Shown here piece after piece: positions 1-6,884 of a stretch of DNA of 64,000 nucleotides. The stretch's first letter is position 1. Each line of letters starts with the position of its first letter. The position numbers and the translations under genes were made by a program. Below the pieces are notes generated by a model. It saw only the letters and a list, made by a program, of their open reading frames with translations. It did not search any database and was not told where the DNA came from. Origin of the DNA: Clostridiales bacterium (GTDB lineage: Bacteria; Bacillota; Clostridia; Lachnospirales; Lachnospiraceae). The stretch spans positions 1-64,000 of the forward strand of contig JAATFT010000025.1 in the NCBI GenBank assembly GCA_015655075.1. Direction: 5' to 3'.

Positions 1-315
1 GATTACGTATTTGTAAATTGCAATGCTTCTTTAATGATATATGGATACCAAAATTCTTACATTGAATCCTATGCAAAGGATGAGGATATAAATTTTAAAC
101 AACTTGCAATGGATGCCACAGCGAAGACGGTAGCAGTCGGGGAGCTGCTTCGGTTAAAAACGAACAGCATGGCAAAATGTACCTGGAAGTCAAGTAACAA
201 TTCAGTTGCATCTGTTAATTATTACGGAAAAATAACAGCAAAAAAGAAGGGGAAGACCACTATTACGGCAACTCTTTACGGAAAAAATTATAAATGTATT
301 GTTACGGTGAAGTAA
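1..315 (+). CDS. C-terminal end of an Ig-like (Big_2) domain protein, 5' truncated by the window
   Basis: The reading frame is open from base 1 to the TAA at 313-315, so the start lies outside the window. The visible 104 residues end in a typical bacterial Ig-like group 2 domain: a stretch like CTWKSSNNSVASVNYYGKIT followed by AKKKGKTTITATLYGKNYKC, the 'W-x-S-s-n-s-v-A-t-V...G-k-i-t-a-k-k-k-G-t-t-t-I-t-a' pattern of Big_2/BID_2 repeats. Such domains are found in secreted or wall-attached proteins of Clostridia, often in tandem. The catalytic or binding part, if any, is not visible. The stop is followed by sequence that may be a decayed continuation (see 316-466). Confidence 0.75.
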   Translation, partial: DYVFVNCNASLMIYGYQNSYIESYAKDEDINFKQLAMDATAKTVAVGELLRLKTNSMAKCTWKSSNNSVASVNYYGKITAKKKGKTTITATLYGKNYKCIVTVK

Positions 316-466
316 GAACCGGAATTCAGATTAGTTATTCAAGGCTTGCGGGAAGGGGCAGTTGTTTATTTGAACGCATCGCCGGATTCTTTTAAGAACT
401 GTTGGCGGCAAGGGAATAGGCACGGTAACCGTCTGCAATGAGGCGAAGCATGCAAAGGAAACGTAA
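316..466 (+). pseudogene. Possible decayed continuation of the Ig-like protein
   Basis: Directly after the stop at 313-315 the same frame stays open to 438 and reads EPEFRLVIQGLREGAVVY and onward. In another frame, at about 403-466, the string GKGIGTVTVCNEAKHAKET precedes a TAA; its first half resembles the closing strand of a Big_2 domain (KGTGTVTVT). One in-frame stop and one frameshift would join them. This may be a remnant of a further Ig-like repeat, but the similarity is short and could be chance. Confidence 0.25.
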
Positions 467-579
467 CAAAGCACTTTTGAATGAAAAATATTTAGAAAAA
501 ATAATATTTGGATAAAATTTTATAAAAAGAGCTATCCAGATTTAAGCATGGGTGGTTCTCATGCGTTTTCCGATTTTTC

Positions 580-614
580 GTTACAGTTCAGCCTCGGCTG
601 AACTGTAACTTTTT
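580..614 (+). terminator. Intrinsic terminator after the Ig-like gene
   Basis: Perfect 13-bp stem: 580-592 (GTTACAGTTCAGC) pairs with 597-609, with loop CTCG, followed at once by five T (610-614). This is a classical rho-independent terminator and separates the upstream surface-protein gene from the yicC operon. Confidence 0.85.
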
Positions 615-638
615 CTCACATTATTTTATTGCGCTGTC

Positions 639-667
639 TTGACTTGTGGTAGTATATCAATTATAAT
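639..667 (+). promoter_or_regulatory. SigA-type promoter of yicC-remA-rpoZ
   Basis: TTGACT at 639-644 and a perfect TATAAT at 662-667 are separated by 17 bp. Transcription would start near 674, giving an untranslated leader of roughly 85 nt before the yicC start at 759. It is the only strong promoter between the terminator at 580-614 and yicC. Confidence 0.7.
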
Positions 668-758
668 AAATTCATATGCCTGTGAAAAGATTTTAAGGTG
701 GGTCGAATAAAATTATTCCTGGCATTATAAAAACTATATATTGAAAGAACGTGTGAAT

Positions 759-1637
759 ATGTTAAAAAGTATGACTGGCTTCGGCAGATGTGAAGAAGTA
801 GGTGAAGAACGTAAGATAATTGTTGAAATGAAGGCAGTGAACCACAGATATTGTGACATTTCCATAAAGATACCCAAGAAGCTAAGTTTTTTCGAAGCCG
901 GTATCAGAAATGTTCTAAAACAATATATTGGACGCGGTAAGGTGGATGTATTTATCACGTATGAAGATTTTACTGAAAATAATGTTTGCGTAAAATATAA
1001 TGAAGATATAGCGAAGGAATATTTCAATTATCTTGTTAAGATGAGCGAAACCTTCCAGATTGAAAATGACATCCGTGTATCTAGTTTATCAAAACTTCCG
1101 GATGTCTTTACCTTGGAGGAACAAACCATTGATGAGCAGGAGTTGTGGAAAATTGTTGAAAGGGCGGTAAGAACCGCTTCAGGACAATTAGTAGAAACCA
1201 GAGTAGCAGAAGGCATAAATTTAAAAAAGGATTTATGTGTCAAGCTGGACGGCATGGTTGAGCATATCGATTATATTGAAGAAAGATCACCCCAAATTGT
1301 AGCCGAATACAGGCAAAAGCTCACTGCGAAGGTATGTGAACTACTAGGCGATACGAAGCTGGATGAAAGTATTCTGGTTACGGAAGTTACCGTTTTTGCC
1401 GATAAGATATGCGTCGATGAAGAAACCGTACGTTTAAGAAGCCATATTCTGAATATGAAAAATACGCTGGAAGACGGAGAAGGAATCGGCAGAAAGTTAG
1501 ATTTTATTGCCCAGGAGATGAATCGGGAAGCGAATACTATATTATCGAAATTAAGTGATATTAACATAACCAATAAAGCCATAGATTTAAAAACCGAGAT
1601 AGAAAAAATCAGGGAACAGATTCAAAATATAGAATAG
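759..1637 (+). CDS. yicC: YicC/YloC family endoribonuclease
   Basis: 292 residues starting MLKSMTGFGR, the invariant N-terminus of YicC/YloC proteins, then MKAVNHRYCDISIKIPKKL and a C-terminal DUF1732-like end with the conserved GRKLDFIAQEMNREANTI. The family's usual length is about 290. YicC-type proteins have been described as metal-dependent endoribonucleases and, in E. coli, as linked to small-RNA decay; the cellular role in Firmicutes is less clear. ATG 759 is chosen over the in-frame TTG at 741 because the family begins at MLKSMTGFG. It leads a three-gene unit with remA and rpoZ, as in Bacillus (yloC-remA-gmk-rpoZ), but gmk is missing here. Confidence 0.95.
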   Translation: MLKSMTGFGRCEEVGEERKIIVEMKAVNHRYCDISIKIPKKLSFFEAGIRNVLKQYIGRGKVDVFITYEDFTENNVCVKYNEDIAKEYFNYLVKMSETFQIENDIRVSSLSKLPDVFTLEEQTIDEQELWKIVERAVRTASGQLVETRVAEGINLKKDLCVKLDGMVEHIDYIEERSPQIVAEYRQKLTAKVCELLGDTKLDESILVTEVTVFADKICVDEETVRLRSHILNMKNTLEDGEGIGRKLDFIAQEMNREANTILSKLSDINITNKAIDLKTEIEKIREQIQNIE

Positions 1638-1666
1638 TATAATTTGGTCGAAATGGGGTACAGAAA

Positions 1667-1939
1667 TTGAATCGATTAATAAATATTGGATTTGGCAATG
1701 TAGTCAATTCAAATAAAATAATCGGCATTATTAGTCCGGAGGCCGCGCCGATAAAAAGAATGGTACAAAGTGCAAAGGATGCGGGGACTGCTATTGATGC
1801 GACCTGCGGCAGAAAAACAAAGGCCGTCATTGTGACGGAGAACGGGTATCTTGTCTTGTCCGCACTATTGCCTGAAACCATAGCAAACCGGGTAAATGTG
1901 AAGGAAGAATCGGATACTGCTGTATATTACAACGAATAA
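1667..1939 (+). CDS. remA: RemA/DUF370 family DNA-binding regulator
   Basis: 90 residues beginning MNRLINIGFGNVVNSNKI, with SPEAAPIKRMVQSAKDAG and IDATCGRKTKAVIVTENG, the strongly conserved core of RemA (YlzA). In Bacillus subtilis RemA is a DNA-binding activator of matrix operons and of osmoprotection genes such as opuA; the ring-shaped protein wraps DNA. The start is TTG at 1667 with GGGG about 8 nt upstream. It lies 29 nt after yicC and 50 nt before rpoZ. Its role in this organism is unknown, though an osmolyte transporter follows 5 kb downstream. Confidence 0.93.
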   Translation: MNRLINIGFGNVVNSNKIIGIISPEAAPIKRMVQSAKDAGTAIDATCGRKTKAVIVTENGYLVLSALLPETIANRVNVKEESDTAVYYNE

Positions 1940-1989
1940 GGACAAAAATATATAATAATGAAACTTATGCAGAAAGGAAGTAGTATGTC

Positions 1990-2235
1990 ATGTTACATCC
2001 ATCCTATACAGATTTAATGAAAATAGTAAATAGTGAGGTAGAACCAGGTGAACAGCCGGTAGTGAACAGCAGATATTCCATCGTATTGGCAACTGCGAAG
2101 AGAGCCAGACAACTGATTAACGGCGTCGAACCAATGGTCCGTGCAACGTCCGCAAAGCCTCTTTCCATTGCGGTGGAAGAGTTATATCAGTCAAAAGTTA
2201 AAATAGTGAACGATGATGATACAAAAGAATCATAA
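1990..2235 (+). CDS. rpoZ: RNA polymerase omega subunit
   Basis: 81 residues, MLHPSYTDLMKIV then NSRYSIVLATAKRARQLING and KPLSIAVEELYQSKVKI, matching the omega fold (the 'R-y-s-l-v-x-a-t-a-k-R-A-R-q-l' helix). Omega helps fold and assemble the beta-prime subunit of RNA polymerase. AGAAAGGAAG precedes ATG at a suitable distance. It closes the conserved yicC-remA-(gmk)-rpoZ block. In most Firmicutes coaBC and priA follow; here an 11-kb insertion separates rpoZ from priA. Confidence 0.93.
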   Translation: MLHPSYTDLMKIVNSEVEPGEQPVVNSRYSIVLATAKRARQLINGVEPMVRATSAKPLSIAVEELYQSKVKIVNDDDTKES

Positions 2236-2413
2236 TATGTTTATATATATACATTAAAGCTAAACAGATTGAAATGAGCTCTGGTGAGCACTTTCGTAAG
2301 AACTTTTTTATATTATGGAAATTCTATAGCAGAGTTACGGAATATTCATATTATAATAAGGTATCCTGCGGGAGTGCTTTATCATATTTTATGCTGTGGA
2401 GGAACATGGATAT

Positions 2414-3055
2414 ATGCATAGATTGGAGATCTATATGGAAGAAAATAAGGAAAGATCCGGATTAAATGGACAGGAAGATAAATTGGATGACCAGGTTCTG
2501 GAAACAAAGGAGAGACAAATAAATTACAGAAGGGAAATTATCGAAATGATAATTTACTTTGCTGTGGTAATTGCGGCGGTTTTACTCATACATCAATTTG
2601 TCGGACAGCAGATAGAAGTCAGCGGCAGTTCTATGGAAAGCACATTACATAATGAAGATCATTTGATACTGGAGAAAATATCTTATGAAATAGATAAACC
2701 AAAGCGGTTTGACATTGTGGTATTCCGTCCTTACAACGAGGATAAGGATACGTATTATATTAAACGGGTAATCGGATTGCCGAAAGAGACCATACAGATA
2801 GTCGGCAGCGATATTTATATTGACGGACAGCTTCTGAAAGAGGATTATGGAAACGCTCTTATAGCAGACGGCGGAATAGCAAAGGAGTCTATTGTCTTAG
2901 GTGAAGACGAATATTTTCTTTTAGGGGACAATAGAAATAACAGTAAGGACAGCAGGGACTTAAGTATAGGAGCAGTGAAAAGAAGTGCGATCATAGGACG
3001 TGCTTGGATCAGGATATGGCCGTTTCATGATTTTGGTGTATTAAAGCATCAGTAA
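2414..3055 (+). CDS. lepB: Signal peptidase I (first of a tandem pair)
   Basis: 213 residues, type I signal peptidase of the Gram-positive SipS class. A cytoplasmic N-terminus is followed by one membrane segment (about residues 38-58, MIIYFAVVIAAVLLIHQFV). Catalytic boxes: GSSMESTL with the serine at about residue 73, YYIKRVIGLP with the general-base lysine at about 117, and LGDNRNNSKDSR. It cleaves signal peptides of secreted proteins at the outer face of the membrane. The start is uncertain: GTG 2396, ATG 2414 and ATG 2435 are in frame. GGAGG at 2398-2402 supports 2414; GGAG at 2425-2428 would also support 2435. A paralogue follows 30 nt downstream. Confidence 0.9.
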   Translation: MHRLEIYMEENKERSGLNGQEDKLDDQVLETKERQINYRREIIEMIIYFAVVIAAVLLIHQFVGQQIEVSGSSMESTLHNEDHLILEKISYEIDKPKRFDIVVFRPYNEDKDTYYIKRVIGLPKETIQIVGSDIYIDGQLLKEDYGNALIADGGIAKESIVLGEDEYFLLGDNRNNSKDSRDLSIGAVKRSAIIGRAWIRIWPFHDFGVLKHQ

Positions 3056-3085
3056 CGAACAGAAATTTTATGGGAGATTATAAGA

Positions 3086-3742
3086 ATGAACGGAGAGAAT
3101 AATACAAAAGAAAATAAGGAAAGTACCCACAGGGAGGACATAGGGAAATTAGAACCGTGTAAGGAAGCGGATGAGCTTATGGAGAAGGATAAAAAGAAGG
3201 ATAGTAAACATAAACCCTTATCTATACTATTGGATGTAATTATATATTCCTTGATTATTTATACTTGCATTTATCTGATTCCAACCTATATGATTCAAAG
3301 AACCATAGTAGACGGGCCGTCCATGGAAGATACCCTTCATGACGGGGATCATCTTATGGTGGAAAAAATCAGTTATCGTTTCAATCAGCTGAAGCGTTTT
3401 GATATTATAGTATTTTATCCCCATGGCAGGGATTCCGACGAATATTATATAAAACGGATTATGGGACTGCCGGGTGAAACCGTTCAAATCATTGGCAGTG
3501 ATATTTATATAAATGGTGTGGTTTTAGAAGAAAATTACGGGAAGGAACCGATTACCAGTGCCGGGTTAGCGGCAGAACCCATCACGCTGGGAGACGAGGA
3601 ATATTTTGTTATGGGAGATAACAGGGAGGTCAGCTTAGACAGCCGGTATGAGGAAGTTGGGCCCGTATCCAAAGAAAACATCGGCGGACGGGCCGTACTT
3701 AGAATATGGCCTCTTAATAAATTCGGATTAATAAAACATTGA
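3086..3742 (+). CDS. lepB: Signal peptidase I (second of a tandem pair)
   Basis: 218 residues, paralogue of the preceding gene. A long charged N-terminal tail rich in Lys and Glu (about residues 1-48) is followed by one membrane segment (LLDVIIYSLIIYTCIYLIP), then GPSMEDTL with catalytic Ser at about residue 79, YYIKRIMGLPGE with Lys at about 123, and MGDNREVSLDSR. The alignable cores are close to each other, which suggests a local duplication, while the N-terminal tails differ. GGGAG lies before ATG 3086. Both enzymes are probably translated from one message. Confidence 0.9.
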   Translation: MNGENNTKENKESTHREDIGKLEPCKEADELMEKDKKKDSKHKPLSILLDVIIYSLIIYTCIYLIPTYMIQRTIVDGPSMEDTLHDGDHLMVEKISYRFNQLKRFDIIVFYPHGRDSDEYYIKRIMGLPGETVQIIGSDIYINGVVLEENYGKEPITSAGLAAEPITLGDEEYFVMGDNREVSLDSRYEEVGPVSKENIGGRAVLRIWPLNKFGLIKH

Positions 3743-3744
3743 TT

Positions 3745-4689
3745 CTATTGGTTTACGTCCGGACCGGAGGTTTCCTCCATAGGGCTGTAGTGTATGCGGA
3801 TTTTAATATCCTGGTTATAATTCCCGAAGTTTTTGCCAAAAATGGTTAAACCGCCCACATGCTCTGCTTCATCAGGAACGGCAAATTTAAACTTTATAGT
3901 GCTTTTGTAATCCAGATTTAATTCATTTAAGGATACGCCCGAAATCTGCAGGCCGTCTATAAAGGTACCCGTGCGGTTGATGACAATTAATTTAAGTAAT
4001 CCATATTGATTCCAGTTGGGATACCACCAATCCGGTGTAAAAATGCCTTTCACGTCGCCAAAATCTCCGGGACTGGTCCACATACCGAGGCATTTTTCAT
4101 TCAGATAAAAATAGATATCGGAAGGCCAGACATCGTTAACGCCGGGAGCTTCAGAACTGAGTTCTGCAGATATGGTGATTTGATCTATTTTCTGCCTAAC
4201 CGGTAAAAAGTTGGGGATCATATACTCCACATATCCCCTGGTAAACCATAAGATATCGCTGTCAATACGGCCGGGATGGGCAAAATATCTGGGGTCGTCC
4301 ACTTCTCCGATCAGCTGTGAGGAGGTGGCTAAACCGCAGGTGGGATATACCTGATAATCAGAATAATGTCCGATTTTAAGCTCCGTTTCATAAATGTTTT
4401 TCTTCTGCTCTTCACTGTCAAGCTCTACCAAAATCTTATCCAGGTGCACCATACATTTCTTCTGGTTACCATGTCCGGCAGATTCACTGACAATTGTAAC
4501 GATTCCGCAGTCCTCCAATTTTTTTATATGGCTGGTCAGAGCGCCATTGGTAATATTTAAGCTGCTGGCAAGCTCATTCATATTCATTCCTTTGTTTTTT
4601 AACAAAAGCTTGATAATAGAGATTCTGACTTCTGAACCAAGGGCTTTAAATACATCCAGGCCTTCATCCAGTGTTTTAATATGCAACAT
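3745..4689 (-). CDS. ArsR-type winged-helix regulator with a large C-terminal sensor-like domain
   Basis: 314 residues. Residues 1-95 form a winged helix of ArsR type (LGSEVRISIIKLLLKNKGMN, MNELASSLNITNGALTSHIK, then a wing). The remaining 200 residues look beta-rich and aromatic (DVWPSDIYFYLNEKCLGMWT, FTPDWWYPNWNQYGLLKLIV) and resemble the C-terminal region of clostridial ArsR-like regulators that lie near glycoside-hydrolase genes. I recall that association only in general; no sugar enzyme is next to it here, so the ligand is unknown. AGGAGGG stands about 8 nt before the ATG. It is convergent with the signal peptidase pair (2 nt between stops) and its leader is built of family-1 repeats. 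Confidence 0.8.
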   Translation of the reverse strand: MLHIKTLDEGLDVFKALGSEVRISIIKLLLKNKGMNMNELASSLNITNGALTSHIKKLEDCGIVTIVSESAGHGNQKKCMVHLDKILVELDSEEQKKNIYETELKIGHYSDYQVYPTCGLATSSQLIGEVDDPRYFAHPGRIDSDILWFTRGYVEYMIPNFLPVRQKIDQITISAELSSEAPGVNDVWPSDIYFYLNEKCLGMWTSPGDFGDVKGIFTPDWWYPNWNQYGLLKLIVINRTGTFIDGLQISGVSLNELNLDYKSTIKFKFAVPDEAEHVGGLTIFGKNFGNYNQDIKIRIHYSPMEETSGPDVNQ

Positions 4690-4734
4690 GCATAATACCC
4701 TCCTTTTCCGCCTGTAGATAATTTTTCATACTAA

Positions 4735-4825
4735 CTATAGGACAAAAGAACATGTTCCTATAGTCGAATGCACGGCGGTAAAAAACACCGCCTTTTATCG
4801 GAAGATAAAAAGCATCTTCCGATAA
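4735..4825. repeat. Family-1 three-hairpin repeat, unit A1
   Basis: Three consecutive hairpins: H1 CTATAGGA (4735-4742) with TCCTATAG (4756-4763); H2 GGCGGT (4774-4779) with ACCGCC (4787-4792) followed by TTTT; H3 TTATCGGAAGAT (4795-4806) with ATCTTCCGATAA (4814-4825). The same order, spacing and connecting bases recur in unit A2 and at 17330-17505. It lies in the leader of the ArsR-type regulator, antisense to the orientation in which it is described here. Confidence 0.8.
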
Positions 4826-4830
4826 GTTAT

Positions 4831-4920
4831 ATTATAGAAACAAAAAACGTGTTTCTATAATCGGATCCACGGCGCAAAAGCTGCGCCTTTTATCAGAAGA
4901 TAAAAAGCATCTTCTGATAA
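4831..4920. repeat. Family-1 three-hairpin repeat, unit A2
   Basis: H1 ATTATAGAAAC (4831-4841) with GTTTCTATAAT (4851-4861); H2 GGCGCA (4871-4876) with TGCGCC (4882-4887); H3 TTATCAGAAGAT (4890-4901) with ATCTTCTGATAA (4909-4920). Relative to A1 each stem carries changes on both arms that keep pairing (GGA to GAA in H1; GGT/ACC to GCA/TGC in H2; C-G to C-A matched by T-G on the other arm in H3). Compensatory change is the sign of a selected structure rather than a conserved protein or operator. Confidence 0.8.
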
Positions 4921-4933
4921 GTTATATTGCTTT

Positions 4934-4962
4934 ATTATAAAGCAAAATCTAAAATATATCAA
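4934..4962 (-). promoter_or_regulatory. Promoter of the ArsR-type regulator gene
   Basis: On the minus strand TTGATA (4962-4957) and TATAAT (4939-4934) are 17 bp apart. Transcription would begin near 4927 and run through both family-1 units before reaching the start codon at 4689, giving a leader of about 240 nt that is mostly repeat. Confidence 0.55.
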
Positions 4963-5306
4963 GCGTTCCTTTTGTTATAAAAAGTTGGATTAATATAGTA
5001 AAATATAAAATTCCTGTGATGATTTATAAGGAAATAGAAATAATAAAATTGAAATTATGATTTTATTTTTAGCTTTCTTAAAATAATGGCAATAATGCGT
5101 ATAGAACTATATATAAAAATAAAATAATTTAGCATTCATGTTAAAAACTAAAAATGCTAAATTATTTTAGAAAGTAAATCGGGTAATTCAGTTCATTTTA
5201 TTTATTTTAGTGGAGGCGTTTTTTCAAAGCATTGCCTTCCCTGTTCCAATTCCGATTACCATGGATTTATTTGCGGAATCATCCATTTATTTACGGTATT
5301 CTTGAT
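4963..5306. other. AT-rich intergenic stretch between divergent-side leader and transporter end
   Basis: About 340 bp with no coding potential. It holds the AT-rich terminator at 5121-5168. Nothing else recognisable was found; no ORF of useful length, no repeat copy. Confidence 0.5.
5121..5168 (-). terminator. AT-rich hairpin terminator of the betaine transporter operon
   Basis: Perfect 16-bp stem: 5121-5136 (AAAATAATTTAGCATT) pairs with 5153-5168. Read on the minus strand it is followed by a T-rich tract (5120-5111). It lies about 140 nt past the transporter stop. Its low GC content makes it a weaker candidate than the others in this window; it could work in both directions. Confidence 0.5.
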
Positions 5307-6884
5307 TTATTCATTGGAAATTAATCCGTTTTCCATTAAGAATTCTTTTGCCACAACATCCGGCTCCATCTGCAGTTCGTCAACCTTATAATTCAATTCT
5401 ATCATTACTTCATCCGTAAGCATATCGCCAAGTTCCTCAATAATAGGAACCAGTTCGGGATAGGTTTCAATTACTTCGGCTCTTGCCAAAGGAATTGCAT
5501 AATAAGGAGGAAAGAAATTTTTGTCGTCCTCCAGGGCCACCAGATCAAATTTCTTTAAGAGGCCGTCGGTGGAAAAAGCATCCACAACATCCGTTTCCCG
5601 ATTGTTTAAAGCGACATATCTGGGAGAACCGTCCAAACCGACCGTGTCTTTAAAATCAAAATTGTAATACTCCGTAAGTCCCGGAATACCATCTGTACGA
5701 TTTAAAAATTCAAGTGTGGTGCCCGCTTTTAAACCGGAAGCGACTTTAGCTAAGTCGCTGATGGTTTTAAGATTATATTTTACTGCGGTTTCTTTGGTTA
5801 CGGCCAGAACATAGGTGTTGTTAAATGCCATTTGTTTTAAGACGTCAATATTAAATAAATCTTTAAAATCCGTTTTTACCGTGTTATATACTTTTTCCAT
5901 GTCGGAAATAGGCGGATAGTTCAGAGTATCACCATAGGCAGTTCCGCTGTAATCAAAATAAATGTCGATATCACCGGATTTAAGGGCGGAGAAACAAACC
6001 TGGGTTCCGCCGAGATTGATTTTGCGGTCTGCGGTGATATCCGTTCTTTCTTCAATTAAATCGGAAAACATATTGGCTAATATGTGCTGTTCGGTAAAAT
6101 CTTTGCTTCCGATACGGATTACCTTATCTGCCCGGTTCATTCCCATAATCGAAGCTGTTATTAATATTAACGCTAAGCATAGTGCGGCTGATGACAGAAT
6201 AATTTTTTGCATTTTTCTATGCTTAATCTTTTTTTTACTTAAAACTTTTTCTTTTTGCATGCTGGCGGGTGTAACCGATTTTTCAACCAGACCGATTAAA
6301 AAATCCACAAGTAAAGCAAGAATGCATGCGGGGATGGCCCCTGCTAATATCTGGTTGTTATTGACGGTTCTGATTCCGGAGAAGACTAAAAAGCCAAGCC
6401 CGCCGGCACCGATAAAAGCCGCCATGGTCATTAAGCCCACGGCAGTGACCGCGGAAATTCGTACTCCGGCCATAATAACCGGGAGTGCCAATGGAATCTG
6501 TATTTTAGTTAAAACCTGGAGCTTAGTAAGACCGATTCCCCGGGCAGCTTCCAGGGTCTGGGAATTAATATTCTGGATTCCCGTATAGGTGTTTTTTATG
6601 ATTGGCAGCAAGGAATATAGAATTACCATTACGACTGCCGGTAAGGTGCCGATACCTAAAAAAGGGATTGCAAATCCAAGTAAAGCCATGCTTGGGATAG
6701 CCTGAACCACATTGGCAAAACCTAACACAGGCTTATTCAGTTTTTTAACATAACTGATTAAAATACCCAGGGGAACCCCTAACAGGATAGAAAAGCCGAC
6801 TGCGATGGCTGTAAGGCGGATATGCTCAACGGTGAGAGAAAAAATCTGTTCCCGGTTTTGGATTATATAGTTTATGAAATTCAT
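5307..6884 (-). CDS. Glycine betaine/choline-type ABC transporter, permease fused to substrate-binding protein
   Basis: 525 residues. Residues 1-215 are an OpuB/ProW-type permease (LLGVPLGILISYVKKLNKPV, and the EAARGIGLTKLQVLTKIQIPLALP coupling helix that contacts the ATPase). A membrane segment at about 228-250 anchors a C-terminal OpuAC-like binding domain (IRIGSKDFTEQHILANMFSD; GGTQVCFSALKSGDIDIYFDYSGTAYG cannot be part of a permease). The fusion matches the BusB/OpuABC architecture. It imports compatible solutes such as glycine betaine or a choline-like compound; the exact substrate cannot be read. Its ATG overlaps the stop of the ATPase gene by 4 nt (ATGA), so translation is coupled. Confidence 0.9.
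   Translation of the reverse strand: MNFINYIIQNREQIFSLTVEHIRLTAIAVGFSILLGVPLGILISYVKKLNKPVLGFANVVQAIPSMALLGFAIPFLGIGTLPAVVMVILYSLLPIIKNTYTGIQNINSQTLEAARGIGLTKLQVLTKIQIPLALPVIMAGVRISAVTAVGLMTMAAFIGAGGLGFLVFSGIRTVNNNQILAGAIPACILALLVDFLIGLVEKSVTPASMQKEKVLSKKKIKHRKMQKIILSSAALCLALILITASIMGMNRADKVIRIGSKDFTEQHILANMFSDLIEERTDITADRKINLGGTQVCFSALKSGDIDIYFDYSGTAYGDTLNYPPISDMEKVYNTVKTDFKDLFNIDVLKQMAFNNTYVLAVTKETAVKYNLKTISDLAKVASGLKAGTTLEFLNRTDGIPGLTEYYNFDFKDTVGLDGSPRYVALNNRETDVVDAFSTDGLLKKFDLVALEDDKNFFPPYYAIPLARAEVIETYPELVPIIEELGDMLTDEVMIELNYKVDELQMEPDVVAKEFLMENGLISNE

Noticed and set aside
2274-2465. 63-codon frame overlapping the first signal peptidase gene
   Set aside because: It overlaps the better supported signal peptidase start in another frame and has an unlikely composition.
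4774-4796. Family-1 H2 (GGCGGT/ACCGCC plus TTTT) as a simple terminator
   Set aside because: The T run is only four long, is shared with the next stem, and the unit has two further conserved stems, so a plain terminator does not explain it.
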